Positions 17,566 to 26,968 of a stretch of 64,000 bases of DNA are shown here, in pieces (the stretch's first letter is position 1; every line of letters starts with the position of its first letter). Where the stretch lies: assembly GCA_964631865.1 (NCBI GenBank), contig CAZWAK010000024.1, positions 1 to 64,000 of the forward strand. Reading direction: 5' to 3'. Made by a program: the position numbers and the translations under genes. The notes beneath the pieces were generated by a model. It was not told where the DNA came from. It saw only the letters and a program-made list of their open reading frames with translations, and made no database searches. The stretch comes from JAFDVL01 sp964631865 (GTDB taxonomy: Bacteria; Acidobacteriota; Blastocatellia; RBC074).

Positions 17566-18549
17566 TTGACGAAATTGGAAAAAAAACTGCGCGCTGGTTT
17601 GCGCCAGCTTGATGTTCCCAAACACGAGCCGATGTTGGTGGCCGTGTCGGGCGGAGCCGATTCGACGGCGTTGCTGAATGCGTTGGCGCGTTGGAAAAAA
17701 TCCGCGTCTTTGTTTGTCGCGCATTTGAATCATCAGTTGCGCGGCGCAGAATCCGACGCTGATGAAACGTTTGTGCGCGAGATTTCCAGACAATTCAATG
17801 TGCCCGTGTTTACGGCGCGCGAGAACGTCGCCGCTTGCGCCGAACACGAAAAGAAAAATCTGGAAGCGACAGCGCGTCGCCTGCGCTACGATTTTTTGCA
17901 GCGCACCGCCGCCGAATGTCAGGCGCGCGTCATTGTGACGGCTCACACCCGCGACGATCAAGTCGAAACCCTCCTGATGCGGTTGTTGCGCGGGACGAGC
18001 GCCGCCGGTTTGCACGGCATTCACGCGGAAATTGAGCTTCAGCCGGGACTTCGGCTCGTGCGTCCGATGCTGACCATCACGCGCGCGGAAGTGCTCGACC
18101 ATTGCGCGCGGTATCAATTGCAATTTCGCCACGACAGCTCGAACGAATCCACCGACTTCACGCGCAATCGCATTCGCCATGAACTCCTGCCGCTGCTCGA
18201 AACCTTCAATCCTGACTTCGGCACGACGTTGCTTCGCACTGCCGCGCAACTGCACGAGGACGACGACTATTTGCAAACCGAAGCGGCGCGTTGGGTTGAC
18301 GAATTGGCTGAAGCACAGACGTTTAACTTCAAGCCACTGCTCAGCCTGCCTGCGGCCTTGCGACGGCGTGTGCTGCGACTGTGGTTGGCGCGTGCGCGTG
18401 GCGATTTGCGGCGCATCAACGCAGCGCATCTGACGGCGATGGACGATTTGATGTTGCGCGGGGAAGGCGGCAGTTATGTGGAGTTGCCGGGCGGATGGCG
18501 CGTGGTGCGCGCGCGGCAACAGTTAAAGCTGCAACCTGCTGCCGCGTGA
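17566..18549 (+). CDS. tilS: tRNA(Ile)-lysidine synthase
   Basis: TilS attaches lysine to C34 of the CAU-anticodon isoleucine tRNA so that it reads AUA. The 327-residue protein has the PP-loop VAVSGGADSTALL (SGGADS at 28-33), HLNHQLRG and TAHTRDDQVETLLMRLLRG, all diagnostic. The C-terminal extension is short, as in the compact TilS of several phyla. TTG 17566 is the start: GAGGAG lies nine bases upstream and no ATG fits before the PP-loop. The start is only three bases from the start of the divergent PEP-dikinase-like gene, so each gene's promoter must lie inside the other. Confidence 0.92.
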   Translation: MTKLEKKLRAGLRQLDVPKHEPMLVAVSGGADSTALLNALARWKKSASLFVAHLNHQLRGAESDADETFVREISRQFNVPVFTARENVAACAEHEKKNLEATARRLRYDFLQRTAAECQARVIVTAHTRDDQVETLLMRLLRGTSAAGLHGIHAEIELQPGLRLVRPMLTITRAEVLDHCARYQLQFRHDSSNESTDFTRNRIRHELLPLLETFNPDFGTTLLRTAAQLHEDDDYLQTEAARWVDELAEAQTFNFKPLLSLPAALRRRVLRLWLARARGDLRRINAAHLTAMDDLMLRGEGGSYVELPGGWRVVRARQQLKLQPAAA

Positions 18550-18706
18550 GCGCGTATTGGCGAACGGCGGGCAAATTTGGCAAAGTTTTCTGGGACTTGC
18601 ACATGTTGGTTTTTTTGTTACTTTTGTTGGCTGCGGCGGAAAATGCTGAGCGGAACGGGAAAAAATAGGCTATTATGGCGGCAGGTCTTTAACGGAGGTA
18701 TCTGAC

Positions 18707-20620
18707 TTGAACTCGACAATGAAACAAGTGCTAGTTTGGGTGCTCATGATTGTGGGCGCTGTTGCGATTTATGCTTTCCTGCACAACAGTGGCAGCAACG
18801 TGCAGGAAATTTCTTACCTGGAGTTGGTGCGTAAGATTGGCAACAAAGAAGTCCAAGAGGTTGTCATCAAACAGGGCGACGTGACGGGCGTCTTGACGAG
18901 CGGAGCCAAATTTACGAGCAAAATTTCGGGCGATGCTGTCGCCGCAAAATTGTCGGACGAATTGCTCAAGAACAACGTCAATTTCAAATTCGACAACACC
19001 TCGACCGGAGGCTTGTGGGCGTCCATTTTGATTACCTGGGCCCCGATTCTGCTCATCGCCGCCTTCTGGATTTTCATGCTGCGGCAAATGCAATCGGGCG
19101 GCAACAAAGCTTTATCGTTTGGCAAGAGCCGCGCGAAATTGCTCTCGAATCAGCAAAAGCGCGTGACCTTCAAAGACGTGGCCGGCGTCGAAGAAGCTAA
19201 AGAAGAGTTGCAGGAAATCATCGAATTCCTGAAAGAGCCGCAAAAATTCCAAAAGCTCGGCGGACGCATTCCGAAAGGCGTGCTGATGATGGGGCCGCCA
19301 GGCACCGGCAAAACCCTTCTCGCCCGCGCCATCGCAGGCGAAGCGAACGTTCCCTTCTTCTCCATTTCCGGTTCTGATTTTGTCGAAATGTTTGTCGGCG
19401 TCGGCGCAAGCCGTGTCCGCGATTTGTTTGAGCAAGGCAAGAAAAACGCGCCGTGCATCATCTTCATTGACGAAATTGACGCCGTCGGTCGTCATCGTGG
19501 CGCTGGCTTGGGCGGCGGTCACGACGAGCGCGAACAAACCTTGAACCAATTGCTCGTCGAAATGGACGGCTTTGAATCGAACGACGGCGTGATTTTAGTC
19601 GCTTCGACCAACCGGCCTGATGTGCTTGATCCCGCGTTGCTGCGGCCCGGACGTTTTGATCGTCGCGTGGTCGTGAATCGCCCGGACGTGAAAGGTCGCG
19701 AAGGCATTCTGTCCGTTCACACGCGCAAGATTCCGCTCGGCGAAGATGTCGAAATTTCGGTCATCGCACGCGGCACACCGGGCTTTACGGGCGCTGACCT
19801 GGCGAACCTCGTGAACGAAGCGGCGTTGAATGCGGCACGGTACAACAAGAAAGCCGTTTCGATGTATGACTTCGAGTGGGCCAAAGACAAAGTGCTGATG
19901 GGGTCGGAACGCAAATCCGCCGTGATGTCCGAAGAAGAAAAGAAGACGACGGCCTATCACGAAGCGGGTCACACAGTTATCGGCATGAAAGTTCCGAATG
20001 CCGATCCGGTGCATAAAGTTACGATTATTCCACGCGGCATGGCGCTCGGTTTGACCCAGCAATTGCCCGAAGGCGACCGCTACACGCACACGTCAGAATA
20101 CATCGAAGGTTCGATTGCGATTCTGATGGGCGGTCGGTTGGCGGAAGAAATCTTTCTCGGCAAGATCACGACCGGCGCGTCGAACGACATCGAACGTGCC
20201 ACCGAAATGGCACGCAAGATGGTTTGCGAATTTGGCATGTCGAGTCTTGGCCCGTTAACGTTTGGCAAGAAGGAAGAGCAAATTTTCCTCGGTCGTGAAA
20301 TTGCGCAACATCAGGATTACAGCGAAGACACGGCTATCCTGATTGACCAGGAAGTCAAACGCATCGTGATGGATCAGTACGAACGCGCGCGCCAGATCAT
20401 GCTGGACAACCGCGAAATCACCGAAAAAATGGCGCTGGCGTTACTCGAAAAGGAAACGCTCGATGCCGTGCAGATTCGTCGCATCGTCGCAGGTCTGCCA
20501 CTGGATGACGATGGTTCGTCGCCGAGCAAAACGCCGGACGCACCGAAATCCCCAGACAAAGAGCCGGTGCTGAAGCCGATCTTGCCTCCGATCACAGGTG
20601 GCAACCCAGCGACGGCGTAA
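18707..20620 (+). CDS. ftsH: ATP-dependent zinc metalloprotease FtsH
   Basis: The 637-residue protein has two N-terminal membrane segments (about 8-25 and 103-124) around a periplasmic domain. The AAA domain follows, with GPPGTGKT (196-203), Walker B FIDEIDAVG and the second region of homology ending NRPDVLDPALLRPGRFDRR. The M41 protease domain carries HEAGH at 418-422. FtsH degrades membrane and short-lived cytoplasmic proteins as a hexamer. TTG 18707 is preferred over ATG 18719 because GGAGG sits eight bases upstream of it. A strong hairpin terminator follows at 20647. Confidence 0.97.
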   Translation: MNSTMKQVLVWVLMIVGAVAIYAFLHNSGSNVQEISYLELVRKIGNKEVQEVVIKQGDVTGVLTSGAKFTSKISGDAVAAKLSDELLKNNVNFKFDNTSTGGLWASILITWAPILLIAAFWIFMLRQMQSGGNKALSFGKSRAKLLSNQQKRVTFKDVAGVEEAKEELQEIIEFLKEPQKFQKLGGRIPKGVLMMGPPGTGKTLLARAIAGEANVPFFSISGSDFVEMFVGVGASRVRDLFEQGKKNAPCIIFIDEIDAVGRHRGAGLGGGHDEREQTLNQLLVEMDGFESNDGVILVASTNRPDVLDPALLRPGRFDRRVVVNRPDVKGREGILSVHTRKIPLGEDVEISVIARGTPGFTGADLANLVNEAALNAARYNKKAVSMYDFEWAKDKVLMGSERKSAVMSEEEKKTTAYHEAGHTVIGMKVPNADPVHKVTIIPRGMALGLTQQLPEGDRYTHTSEYIEGSIAILMGGRLAEEIFLGKITTGASNDIERATEMARKMVCEFGMSSLGPLTFGKKEEQIFLGREIAQHQDYSEDTAILIDQEVKRIVMDQYERARQIMLDNREITEKMALALLEKETLDAVQIRRIVAGLPLDDDGSSPSKTPDAPKSPDKEPVLKPILPPITGGNPATA

Positions 20621-20646
20621 CTAGCCGGTTCATTTGAGGCAATAAA

Positions 20647-20690
20647 AATGCGGCGACGTGACTTAGGGGTCACGCGCCGCATTTGCTTTT
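20647..20690 (+). terminator. Rho-independent terminator of ftsH
   Basis: The stem pairs AATGCGGCG(A)CGTGAC with GTCACGCGCCGCATT around a short loop TTAGGG, with a single bulged A. TTGCTTTT follows. It lies 27 bases after the ftsH stop. Confidence 0.9.
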
Positions 20691-20739
20691 GAGATGAAGT
20701 AAGAAGACGCTCTCCACTACCGGAAGGGAGTTCAATCGA

Positions 20740-21078
20740 ATGGGCAATCCCGAATTACACGATCTTCAGCAAGAGGTAGAGAATCTACAGATTGAACTGG
20801 CGAAAACGCAGGGCAAGATCACACAACTGAGACATAGCGCCTCTGATCCTTCTCGCCAGACAATACGGCAGTTTGTTATTTTCACCGTAACCATGGCAGG
20901 GATTTTGATTGGTGGCATCAAATATCAATCGGATACTTTGCGTGCGGAAATGGATCTTCGGGTTGAATCCGTAGGTAATCGGTTTGAGGCGATGGAAAGA
21001 CGCATAGAGCAGTCAGAGAAAAATATCCTCGCTCGTTTTGAAGACCTCAAACAAGAGGTGCGCGCCAGTCGCAAATAA
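20740..21078 (+). CDS. Small single-pass membrane protein with flanking coiled coils
   Basis: The 112-residue product has a charged N-terminal coiled coil (about 5-32), one membrane segment (about 44-60, FVIFTVTMAGILIGGI) and a C-terminal coiled coil rich in Arg/Glu (65-110). GAAGGGAG lies about 10 bases before ATG 20740. It stands alone between two terminators (20647 and 21101), so it is a separate transcript. I recognise no family. The layout resembles DUF1640-like or phage-type small coiled-coil membrane proteins only in general form. Confidence 0.7.
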   Translation: MGNPELHDLQQEVENLQIELAKTQGKITQLRHSASDPSRQTIRQFVIFTVTMAGILIGGIKYQSDTLRAEMDLRVESVGNRFEAMERRIEQSEKNILARFEDLKQEVRASRK

Positions 21079-21100
21079 TCGTGTCGTAAATGACATAGCA

Positions 21101-21140
21101 AAAGGGCGATGAGGCTTTTATCCTCGTCGCCCTTTGCTTT
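21101..21140 (+). terminator. Hairpin terminator between converging genes
   Basis: AAAGGGCGATGAGG pairs with CCTCGTCGCCCTTT (21101-21114 with 21122-21135, one G-T pair) around a T-rich loop, followed by GCTTT. It separates the small membrane-protein gene from secA, which runs the other way, and can probably work on both strands. Confidence 0.85.
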
Positions 21141-21160
21141 ACTCCCTTTTGCCCAAGCAT

Positions 21161-23902
21161 CTACACTTCCGCCCCGTGACATTTCTTGTACTTCTTGCCG
21201 GAGCCGCACCAGCACGGATCGTTGCGCCCGACTTTCGGTTCGGTGCTCACGTAGGTTTTGGGTGCGCCCGATTCCTGTGATCCGGCGGCGGCCACGCTGG
21301 CATTGGCTTTCGAGAACGTTACTGCGCCTCGGCGCGGACGACGGCGTTGCATTTGCTCTTCGGGCGGCGTTTCCAGCACGAATTGCGTGCGATAGAGACG
21401 GCGCACCGTTTCGCTGTCAATGCGCCCCAGCATTTCCTCAAAGAGCGAATACGATTCTTTCTTGTACTCGACCAGTGGGTCTTTCTGGCCATAGCCGCGC
21501 AGGTTGATACCTTCTTTCAAATGCTCCATGTACGTCAAGTGGTCTTTCCACTGAGCATCTACGATATTGAGCATCGTGAAGCGTTCGTAATAGCGCATCG
21601 CCTCTGCGCCGACTAAGGTTTCTTTTTCCGCGTAGTCTTTTTGCAGCCGTTCCCAGATCGCATCGCGCAACTCGTGCCGATCCAGCGCGTCAGGATTGAT
21701 GCGTGCTTCGTCCAGATCAAGGCCAAACTGATCGAGCAGTTGAATCTTCAGCCCGTGCGTGTCGTGGCCGTCGTCTACGCTGAAATGGAGTTCCAGAATG
21801 CCGTCCAATTGTTCTTCGGCCATCTCCTGAATTTGCGTGCCGAAGTCGTTCTGTTCCAGCAAATCGCGGCGCAGACTGTAAATCGTGCTGCGCTGTTTGT
21901 TCATCACGTCGTCGTATTTGATGAGGTGTTCGCGGATCGTGAAGTTGTGGCCTTCGACGTTCTTTTGCGCGGCTTCGATGCGCTTGGTGACGAGCTTCGA
22001 TTCAATCGCCACGCCTTGTTCCATGCCCAATTTCGCCATCACCGAACGCAAGCGATCTCCCGCGAAAATGCGCATCAGGTCATCTTCGAGCGACAGGAAA
22101 AAGCGCGATTCACCGGGATCGCCCTGACGACCGGCGCGACCGCGAAGCTGATTGTCAATGCGGCGCGATTCGTGGCGTTCCGTGCCGAGAATGTACAGCC
22201 CGCCGAGACCCGTGACGACTTTATGCTCGGCTTCAATCTGCGGTTTGACTTGCTCAATGGCCGCTTGGATTTGTTCTTCCGACGCTTCATCGGGATCAAT
22301 TTCCTGCCGCTTGAGCAATTCGCGGCCTAAGAATTCTGCGTTGCCGCCGAGCAAAATGTCCGTGCCGCGACCGGCCATGTTCGTGGCAATCGTGACGGCG
22401 TGTTTGCGTCCGGCCTGCGCGACGAATTCGGCTTCGCGACCAGCGTTTTCGGGCTTGGCATTGAGCAGGTTGTGTTTGATGTTCAGCTTCTGCAAGCGCC
22501 GCGAAATGATTTCGGAGTTGCCGACCGAAGCCGTACCGACCAGCACGGGCTGACCTTTTTCGTGCAGCGTTTTGATCTCTTCGACAATCGCGTCCCACTT
22601 TTCGTCGAGCGTGCGGTAAATCACGTCGGGATTGTCTTTGCGCACCATCGGGCGATGCGTCGGGATGCTCGTCACATCGAGGTTGTAAATCTTGGCGAAT
22701 TCGACCGACTCGGTTTCCGCCGTACCGGTCATGCCCGAAAGCTTGTGATACATGCGGAAATAATTTTGCAGCGTGATCGTCGCGTAGGTTTGCGTTTCCT
22801 TTTCGATCTTGACGCCTTCTTTGGCTTCGACCGCTTGATGCAACCCGTCCGACCAGCGCCGACCAGGCATAATGCGTCCGGTGAACTCATCTACGATCAC
22901 GACCTCGCCGTCGCGGATGATGTATTGCTTGTCGAGATGATAGAGCGTGTGCGCGACCAACGCTTGTTGCAGGCAATGCAGCATTTCCATGTTCGACGGA
23001 TCGTACAAGTTGCCGTAGCCCAGCATTCGTTCGGCCTTCTCAATGCCAGCTTCGGTCAGCGTTGCGCTGTGCTGCTTTTCGTCCACCTGATAATCTTCGT
23101 CGCGCGTCAGGCGGGGAATCGTGTCGTTCGCTTCGTAATATTTGGTCGTTGAATCGTCCGCCGCGCCGGAGATGATGAGCGGCGTGCGCGCTTCGTCAAT
23201 CAGGATCGAGTCCACTTCGTCCACAATGCCGTAGTGATGCCCGCGTTGCACACAGGTGGACAACTCGAACTTCATGTTGTCGCGCAGATAATCGAAGCCG
23301 AATTCGTTGTTCGTGCCGTAAGTGATGTCGGCTTTGTAAGCTTCCTGCCGCTCGAAATCATCCATATCGTTTTGGATGATGCCGACGGTTAAGCCGAGGA
23401 ATTTATAAATGCGCCCCATCCATTCGGCGTCGCGTTTGGCCAGGTAATCGTTGACCGTGACGACGTGAACGCCTTTGCCGACGAGCGCGTTCAAATACGC
23501 CGGCAACGTGGCGACGAGCGTTTTGCCTTCGCCGGTTCGCATCTCCGCGATCATCCCGCGATTGAGCGCCATGCCGCCGATCAATTGCACATCGAAATGC
23601 CGCATCCCTGTGACGCGCACCGAGGCTTCGCGCACGCAGGCGAAGGCTTCGGGCAGGATTTCTTCGAGGGCTTCGAGTTCGAGTTGTTTGTAGGCTTCGC
23701 GCGCCAGTTCTTCGGAGCCTTCGAGCCGTTTGGCCAGACGTTCCTTGAATTCGGCGGTCTTGCCGCGCAATTCGTCGTCGGGGAGTTTTTTGATCGCAGG
23801 TTCGAGCGCATTGATCTGCGCCACAATCGGATACAACTTTTTCAGTAATCGCTCACTGGCGGTTCCGAAAACTTTGGCTAGAGCTTTTTCTACGGCGTTC
23901 AT
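21161..23902 (-). CDS. secA: Protein translocase ATPase SecA
   Basis: SecA drives post-translational export through SecYEG. The 913-residue protein has MRTGEGKTLVA (Walker A), VDEVDSILIDEARTPLIISG (Walker B region), NMAGRGTDILLGG and GRAGRQGDPGESRFFLSLED. It ends in a zinc-binding SEC-C tail GRNDPCWCGSGKKYKKCHG that contacts SecB or membranes. ATG 23902 begins the conserved N-terminus. The open frame extends to 23971 without homology. The gene is divergent from the glutaredoxin gene, with about 390 bases between, and ends next to a bidirectional terminator. Confidence 0.97.
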   Translation of the reverse strand: MNAVEKALAKVFGTASERLLKKLYPIVAQINALEPAIKKLPDDELRGKTAEFKERLAKRLEGSEELAREAYKQLELEALEEILPEAFACVREASVRVTGMRHFDVQLIGGMALNRGMIAEMRTGEGKTLVATLPAYLNALVGKGVHVVTVNDYLAKRDAEWMGRIYKFLGLTVGIIQNDMDDFERQEAYKADITYGTNNEFGFDYLRDNMKFELSTCVQRGHHYGIVDEVDSILIDEARTPLIISGAADDSTTKYYEANDTIPRLTRDEDYQVDEKQHSATLTEAGIEKAERMLGYGNLYDPSNMEMLHCLQQALVAHTLYHLDKQYIIRDGEVVIVDEFTGRIMPGRRWSDGLHQAVEAKEGVKIEKETQTYATITLQNYFRMYHKLSGMTGTAETESVEFAKIYNLDVTSIPTHRPMVRKDNPDVIYRTLDEKWDAIVEEIKTLHEKGQPVLVGTASVGNSEIISRRLQKLNIKHNLLNAKPENAGREAEFVAQAGRKHAVTIATNMAGRGTDILLGGNAEFLGRELLKRQEIDPDEASEEQIQAAIEQVKPQIEAEHKVVTGLGGLYILGTERHESRRIDNQLRGRAGRQGDPGESRFFLSLEDDLMRIFAGDRLRSVMAKLGMEQGVAIESKLVTKRIEAAQKNVEGHNFTIREHLIKYDDVMNKQRSTIYSLRRDLLEQNDFGTQIQEMAEEQLDGILELHFSVDDGHDTHGLKIQLLDQFGLDLDEARINPDALDRHELRDAIWERLQKDYAEKETLVGAEAMRYYERFTMLNIVDAQWKDHLTYMEHLKEGINLRGYGQKDPLVEYKKESYSLFEEMLGRIDSETVRRLYRTQFVLETPPEEQMQRRRPRRGAVTFSKANASVAAAGSQESGAPKTYVSTEPKVGRNDPCWCGSGKKYKKCHGAEV

Positions 23903-24288
23903 GATGGACGTACCTTGCTGAAAGATGTCGCGTGGACAAGAGAAATATAAGAAAGATCGGGGGCGAAACAAGCAATGCGCGATTCTAGTTGACCGGGACA
24001 GAGAGCGTCAAGCATCGTTTTCTTTGGGGTTTTCTCCGGGGTTTTCTCGCCGCGCGGCGTTGCGGTACCAGTGATAAGCAAAGCCGCGCTCAGGTTCGTT
24101 CCTGCGATCATCTGCTGCGCGTTTGCTGTACGCGCGGTGTTGGTCGAAAGTTGCCGGAACCATCGAAAAAAAAGGACATTTGCCCCATAATCAAGTTGTC
24201 TTGATCGCTTTGCAACATTTGGCGAGAGATGTGCAAGACTACAAGATCATTTACGAAATCAAACCTTTTCGATAAGGAGTAGCAGCGA
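23903..24288. other. Divergent promoter region of secA and the glutaredoxin gene
   Basis: About 390 bases without a coding frame. It must hold promoters for both directions, but no pair of hexamers stood out. The last 25 bases form a small hairpin (CCTT/AAGG, 24264-24267 with 24274-24277) that overlaps the Shine-Dalgarno site of the glutaredoxin gene. Confidence 0.4.
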
Positions 24289-24531
24289 ATGGCAGACGTG
24301 AAAATGTATACGACGACCTGGTGTCCCGATTGCCGACAGGCGAAAAAATATCTGGATGCAAAAGGCATCGCGTACGAAGAAATCAATATCGAAACCGAAC
24401 CCGGCGCGGCGGAATTCGTGATGTCCGTCAACGCCGGAAAACGCAAAGTCCCGACCTTCGTCGTCGGCACAGAAGCGTTTCACAACAGCCCCTTCAGCTT
24501 CGCGCTGATGGAAGAAAAGTTTGGCCGATGA
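24289..24531 (+). CDS. Glutaredoxin-like protein with CPDC active site
   Basis: The 80-residue protein is one glutaredoxin fold: TTTWCPDCRQAKKYL (active site CPDC), the cis-proline loop KVPTFVVG, and a helix at the end. CPDC in place of CPYC is typical of the mycoredoxin/Mrx1-like and NrdH-type branch, which reduce mixed disulfides or feed reductases. AAGGAG lies nine bases upstream of ATG 24289. The stop overlaps the aldehyde dehydrogenase start (ATGA), so the two are translationally coupled. A shared role in keeping the dehydrogenase cysteine reduced is conceivable but only inferred. Confidence 0.85.
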   Translation: MADVKMYTTTWCPDCRQAKKYLDAKGIAYEEINIETEPGAAEFVMSVNAGKRKVPTFVVGTEAFHNSPFSFALMEEKFGR

Positions 24532-25967
24532 TACAAACCATCCACGTCCGCAACCCGCGCACGGGCGCATTCGACTACGAATTCACACCGCCCACAGCGG
24601 AGGCACTCAAAGCCTGTGCGCACGCCTTGCGCGCTGGTAATAAACAATGGAATGAAGGCGGTTTGGCGGCGCGCACAGAGGCGCTACAGCAATGGAAAGC
24701 CGCTTTGCTCGCGCATCGTGGCGCGCTCATCGAAGCCTTGACCGTTGACACAGGCCGTCATTTTTTGTCCGCGATTGAAGTGGACAGCCTCGCGCCGACG
24801 ATGGATCGCTGGTGCCAGCTCGCGCCCGCTTTGTTGCAGGAACAGGAAGGCCAGGCGACACATCTGCCGAGCATCCACTTTCGCTCGCAGCTTGTGCCGT
24901 ACGCGTTGGTCGGCGTCATCAGCCCCTGGAACTTTCCGCTCACACTGTCTTTGATTGACGCGATTCCGGCATTGCTCGCCGGTTGCAGCGTCATCATCAA
25001 ACCGAGCGAGGTCACGCCGCGTTTTGTCGAGCCGTTGCGGCAAAGCATCGCTGCCGTTCCCGCCTTGCAAAACGTGCTCGCGTTTGTGCTCGGCGCAGGC
25101 GAAACCGGCGCGGCGCTCATCCACGAAGTGGACGCCGTTTGTTTCACCGGCAGCGTGAAAACCGGACGAGTCGTGGCCGCAGCCACCGCGCGCAATTTCA
25201 TCCCCGCGTTCCTTGAACTCGGCGGCAAAGACCCGGCGATTGTGACCGCTTCGGCGAATCTCGAACAAGCAGCAGCGACCGTGCTGCGCGCCTCCATCGT
25301 GAACACTGGGCAGGCCTGCCAATCGCTCGAACGTATTTATGTGCAAGACTCAATTTACGAAGCCTTCGTCAGCAAGTTGGTGGAATTCGCCCGGCAAGTC
25401 ACGCTCAATTATCCCGACCTATCTCAAGGACAAATCGGCCCGTTGATCTTCGCGCGCCAGGCCGAAATCATTGCCGAGCAAATCGCCGACGCCGTTGGCA
25501 AGGGCGCGCAAATCCTGTGCGGCGGCACGATTGAAGAGCACGGTGGTGGCTTGTGGATTCGCCCGACCGTGCTCGTGAACGTAAATCATGAGATGACCGT
25601 GATGACTGAAGAAACGTTTGGGCCGGTGTTGCCCGTGATGCCGTTTGCCACCCTTGACGAAGCCATCGCGCTGGCCAACGATTCAGCCTACGGCTTGTCG
25701 GCATCGGTGTTTGCAGGCTCGGAAGAAGAAGCTCTGACGATTGCGCGCCGCATCAATGCGGGCGCAATCAGTATCAATGATGGCTCATTGACGGGCGTGA
25801 TGCACGAGGCGGAAAAGAATTCGTTCAAGCTTTCCGGCCTCGGCAGCTCGCGCATGGGTGCGGCGGGACTATTACGTTTCCTGCGCAAAAAAGCCCTGCT
25901 CGTACAAACCGGAGAAGCCGCGCGGATAGATCGTTTTGATGAAACGTTGCTCCATTCTACGCCCTAA
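24528..25967 (+). CDS. Aldehyde dehydrogenase family protein
   Basis: The 479-residue protein oxidises an aldehyde to an acid with NAD(P). Diagnostic parts are SPWNFPLTLSL, the cofactor loop FTGSVKTGR, ELGGKDPAIV with the general-base Glu, NTGQACQS with the catalytic Cys264, and EETFGPVLPV. Substrate is not readable. Longer frames to 24321 exist but run over the glutaredoxin gene out of phase. ATG 24528 overlaps its stop by four bases, the usual mark of coupling. The spacer after it contains a strong inverted repeat at 26047. Confidence 0.9.
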   Translation: MIQTIHVRNPRTGAFDYEFTPPTAEALKACAHALRAGNKQWNEGGLAARTEALQQWKAALLAHRGALIEALTVDTGRHFLSAIEVDSLAPTMDRWCQLAPALLQEQEGQATHLPSIHFRSQLVPYALVGVISPWNFPLTLSLIDAIPALLAGCSVIIKPSEVTPRFVEPLRQSIAAVPALQNVLAFVLGAGETGAALIHEVDAVCFTGSVKTGRVVAAATARNFIPAFLELGGKDPAIVTASANLEQAAATVLRASIVNTGQACQSLERIYVQDSIYEAFVSKLVEFARQVTLNYPDLSQGQIGPLIFARQAEIIAEQIADAVGKGAQILCGGTIEEHGGGLWIRPTVLVNVNHEMTVMTEETFGPVLPVMPFATLDEAIALANDSAYGLSASVFAGSEEEALTIARRINAGAISINDGSLTGVMHEAEKNSFKLSGLGSSRMGAAGLLRFLRKKALLVQTGEAARIDRFDETLLHSTP

Positions 25968-26046
25968 ATTTCGCCCTGAAATTGGCAGTTTAATGTGCCA
26001 AATTTCGTGATTGTTTTTTTGCATATCTGTGCTATTCTGCGCACCG

Positions 26047-26071
26047 TTTAAGACTTAATAAAAGTCTTAAA
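26047..26071. promoter_or_regulatory. Perfect inverted repeat upstream of the response regulator
   Basis: TTTAAGACTT and AAGTCTTAAA form a perfect 10-bp palindrome around AATAA, followed by TTCTTCC. It may terminate the aldehyde dehydrogenase transcript or be an operator for the response regulator that starts 184 bases further on. The sequence alone does not decide. Confidence 0.55.
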
Positions 26072-26254
26072 TTCTTCCTCGCTGCCTCGAAAGTAATTGA
26101 CATCGCCTGATTGTTCAGCCCTGCCAGTAGGTCTTCCAAACCCATCAGGCGCAGAAACCCAAAACAACCCAAGCGAACAAAAACGAATTCGTGCTCGCTT
26201 GTCCCAGCAAGGCTATACCGCAGACAAGCACTGAACTTTCGGAGGAGAATTACT

Positions 26255-26965
26255 GTGCCAGCCGATCATACCGCGACGATCTTAATGGTCGAAGATGACA
26301 GCATGGTTCGCTATCTCGTATCGGAGTATTTCCGCCGCGTAGGTTACGAAGTTATTGAAGCTTCGGATGGCGAATTGGGATTGCGAAGCGGCTTGGAAAA
26401 GAAAGCCGATGTCATCATTCTTGACGTCATGATGCCGAAGATGAATGGTTTCGATGTATGCCATCAACTGCGGCAAAATAACGTCACGACACCCATCATC
26501 TTCCTGACCAGCAAAAGCGAAGAGCAATATACCGTCGCCGGCTTAGAAGGCGGCGCGGACGATTTTTTACCCAAGCCTTTCAGCCCGCGCGAACTCGAAG
26601 CCCGCGTCAAAAGCGTGATTCGGCGCAGCGGCGTGCGCGCGTTTGATGAACCCGTACCGGGTCGCATCGTGCGCGGCGGCTTGGCCATTGATCCCGAAGC
26701 GTATTGCGTGACGTTGAATGAAGAACCGATTCAAGTCACCCCGATTGAATTCAAGATTCTCGAACTCCTGATGTCGAATCCGGGCAAAGCTTACTCGCGC
26801 GAAGCCCTGCTCGATCAGGTGTGGGGCACGTCGTACGAAGGCTACGAGCGCAACATTGACCCCCACGTCATGCGCTTACGAGCCAAAGTAGAGCCAGACC
26901 CGGCGAAGCCCACTTATGTGCTGACCGTGTGGGGCATTGGCTATAAGTTTAATGACAAGGTTTAA
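26255..26965 (+). CDS. OmpR/PhoB-family response regulator
   Basis: The 236-residue protein has an N-terminal receiver (acidic pair ED13-14 region, phosphoacceptor Asp57 in LDVMMPKMNG, Thr85, Lys107) and a C-terminal winged-helix domain (VTPIEFKILELLMSNPGKAY, VWGTSYEGYERNIDPHVMRL, VWGIGYKF). GTG 26255 is the start: GGAGGAG lies seven bases upstream, and codons further back are not conserved in character. No histidine kinase is next to it, so it is an orphan regulator here. The palindrome at 26047 is a candidate site for it. Confidence 0.9.
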   Translation: MPADHTATILMVEDDSMVRYLVSEYFRRVGYEVIEASDGELGLRSGLEKKADVIILDVMMPKMNGFDVCHQLRQNNVTTPIIFLTSKSEEQYTVAGLEGGADDFLPKPFSPRELEARVKSVIRRSGVRAFDEPVPGRIVRGGLAIDPEAYCVTLNEEPIQVTPIEFKILELLMSNPGKAYSREALLDQVWGTSYEGYERNIDPHVMRLRAKVEPDPAKPTYVLTVWGIGYKFNDKV

Positions 26966-26968
26966 GGA

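Noticed and set aside
17563..18519. Long minus-strand open frame opposite tilS that would lengthen the dikinase-like protein to 962 residues
   Set aside because: The signal peptide starts at 17562 and the upstream part has no homology and mirrors tilS codons.
24321..24527. N-terminal extension of the aldehyde dehydrogenase
   Set aside because: It is the shifted frame of the glutaredoxin gene and has no dehydrogenase character.
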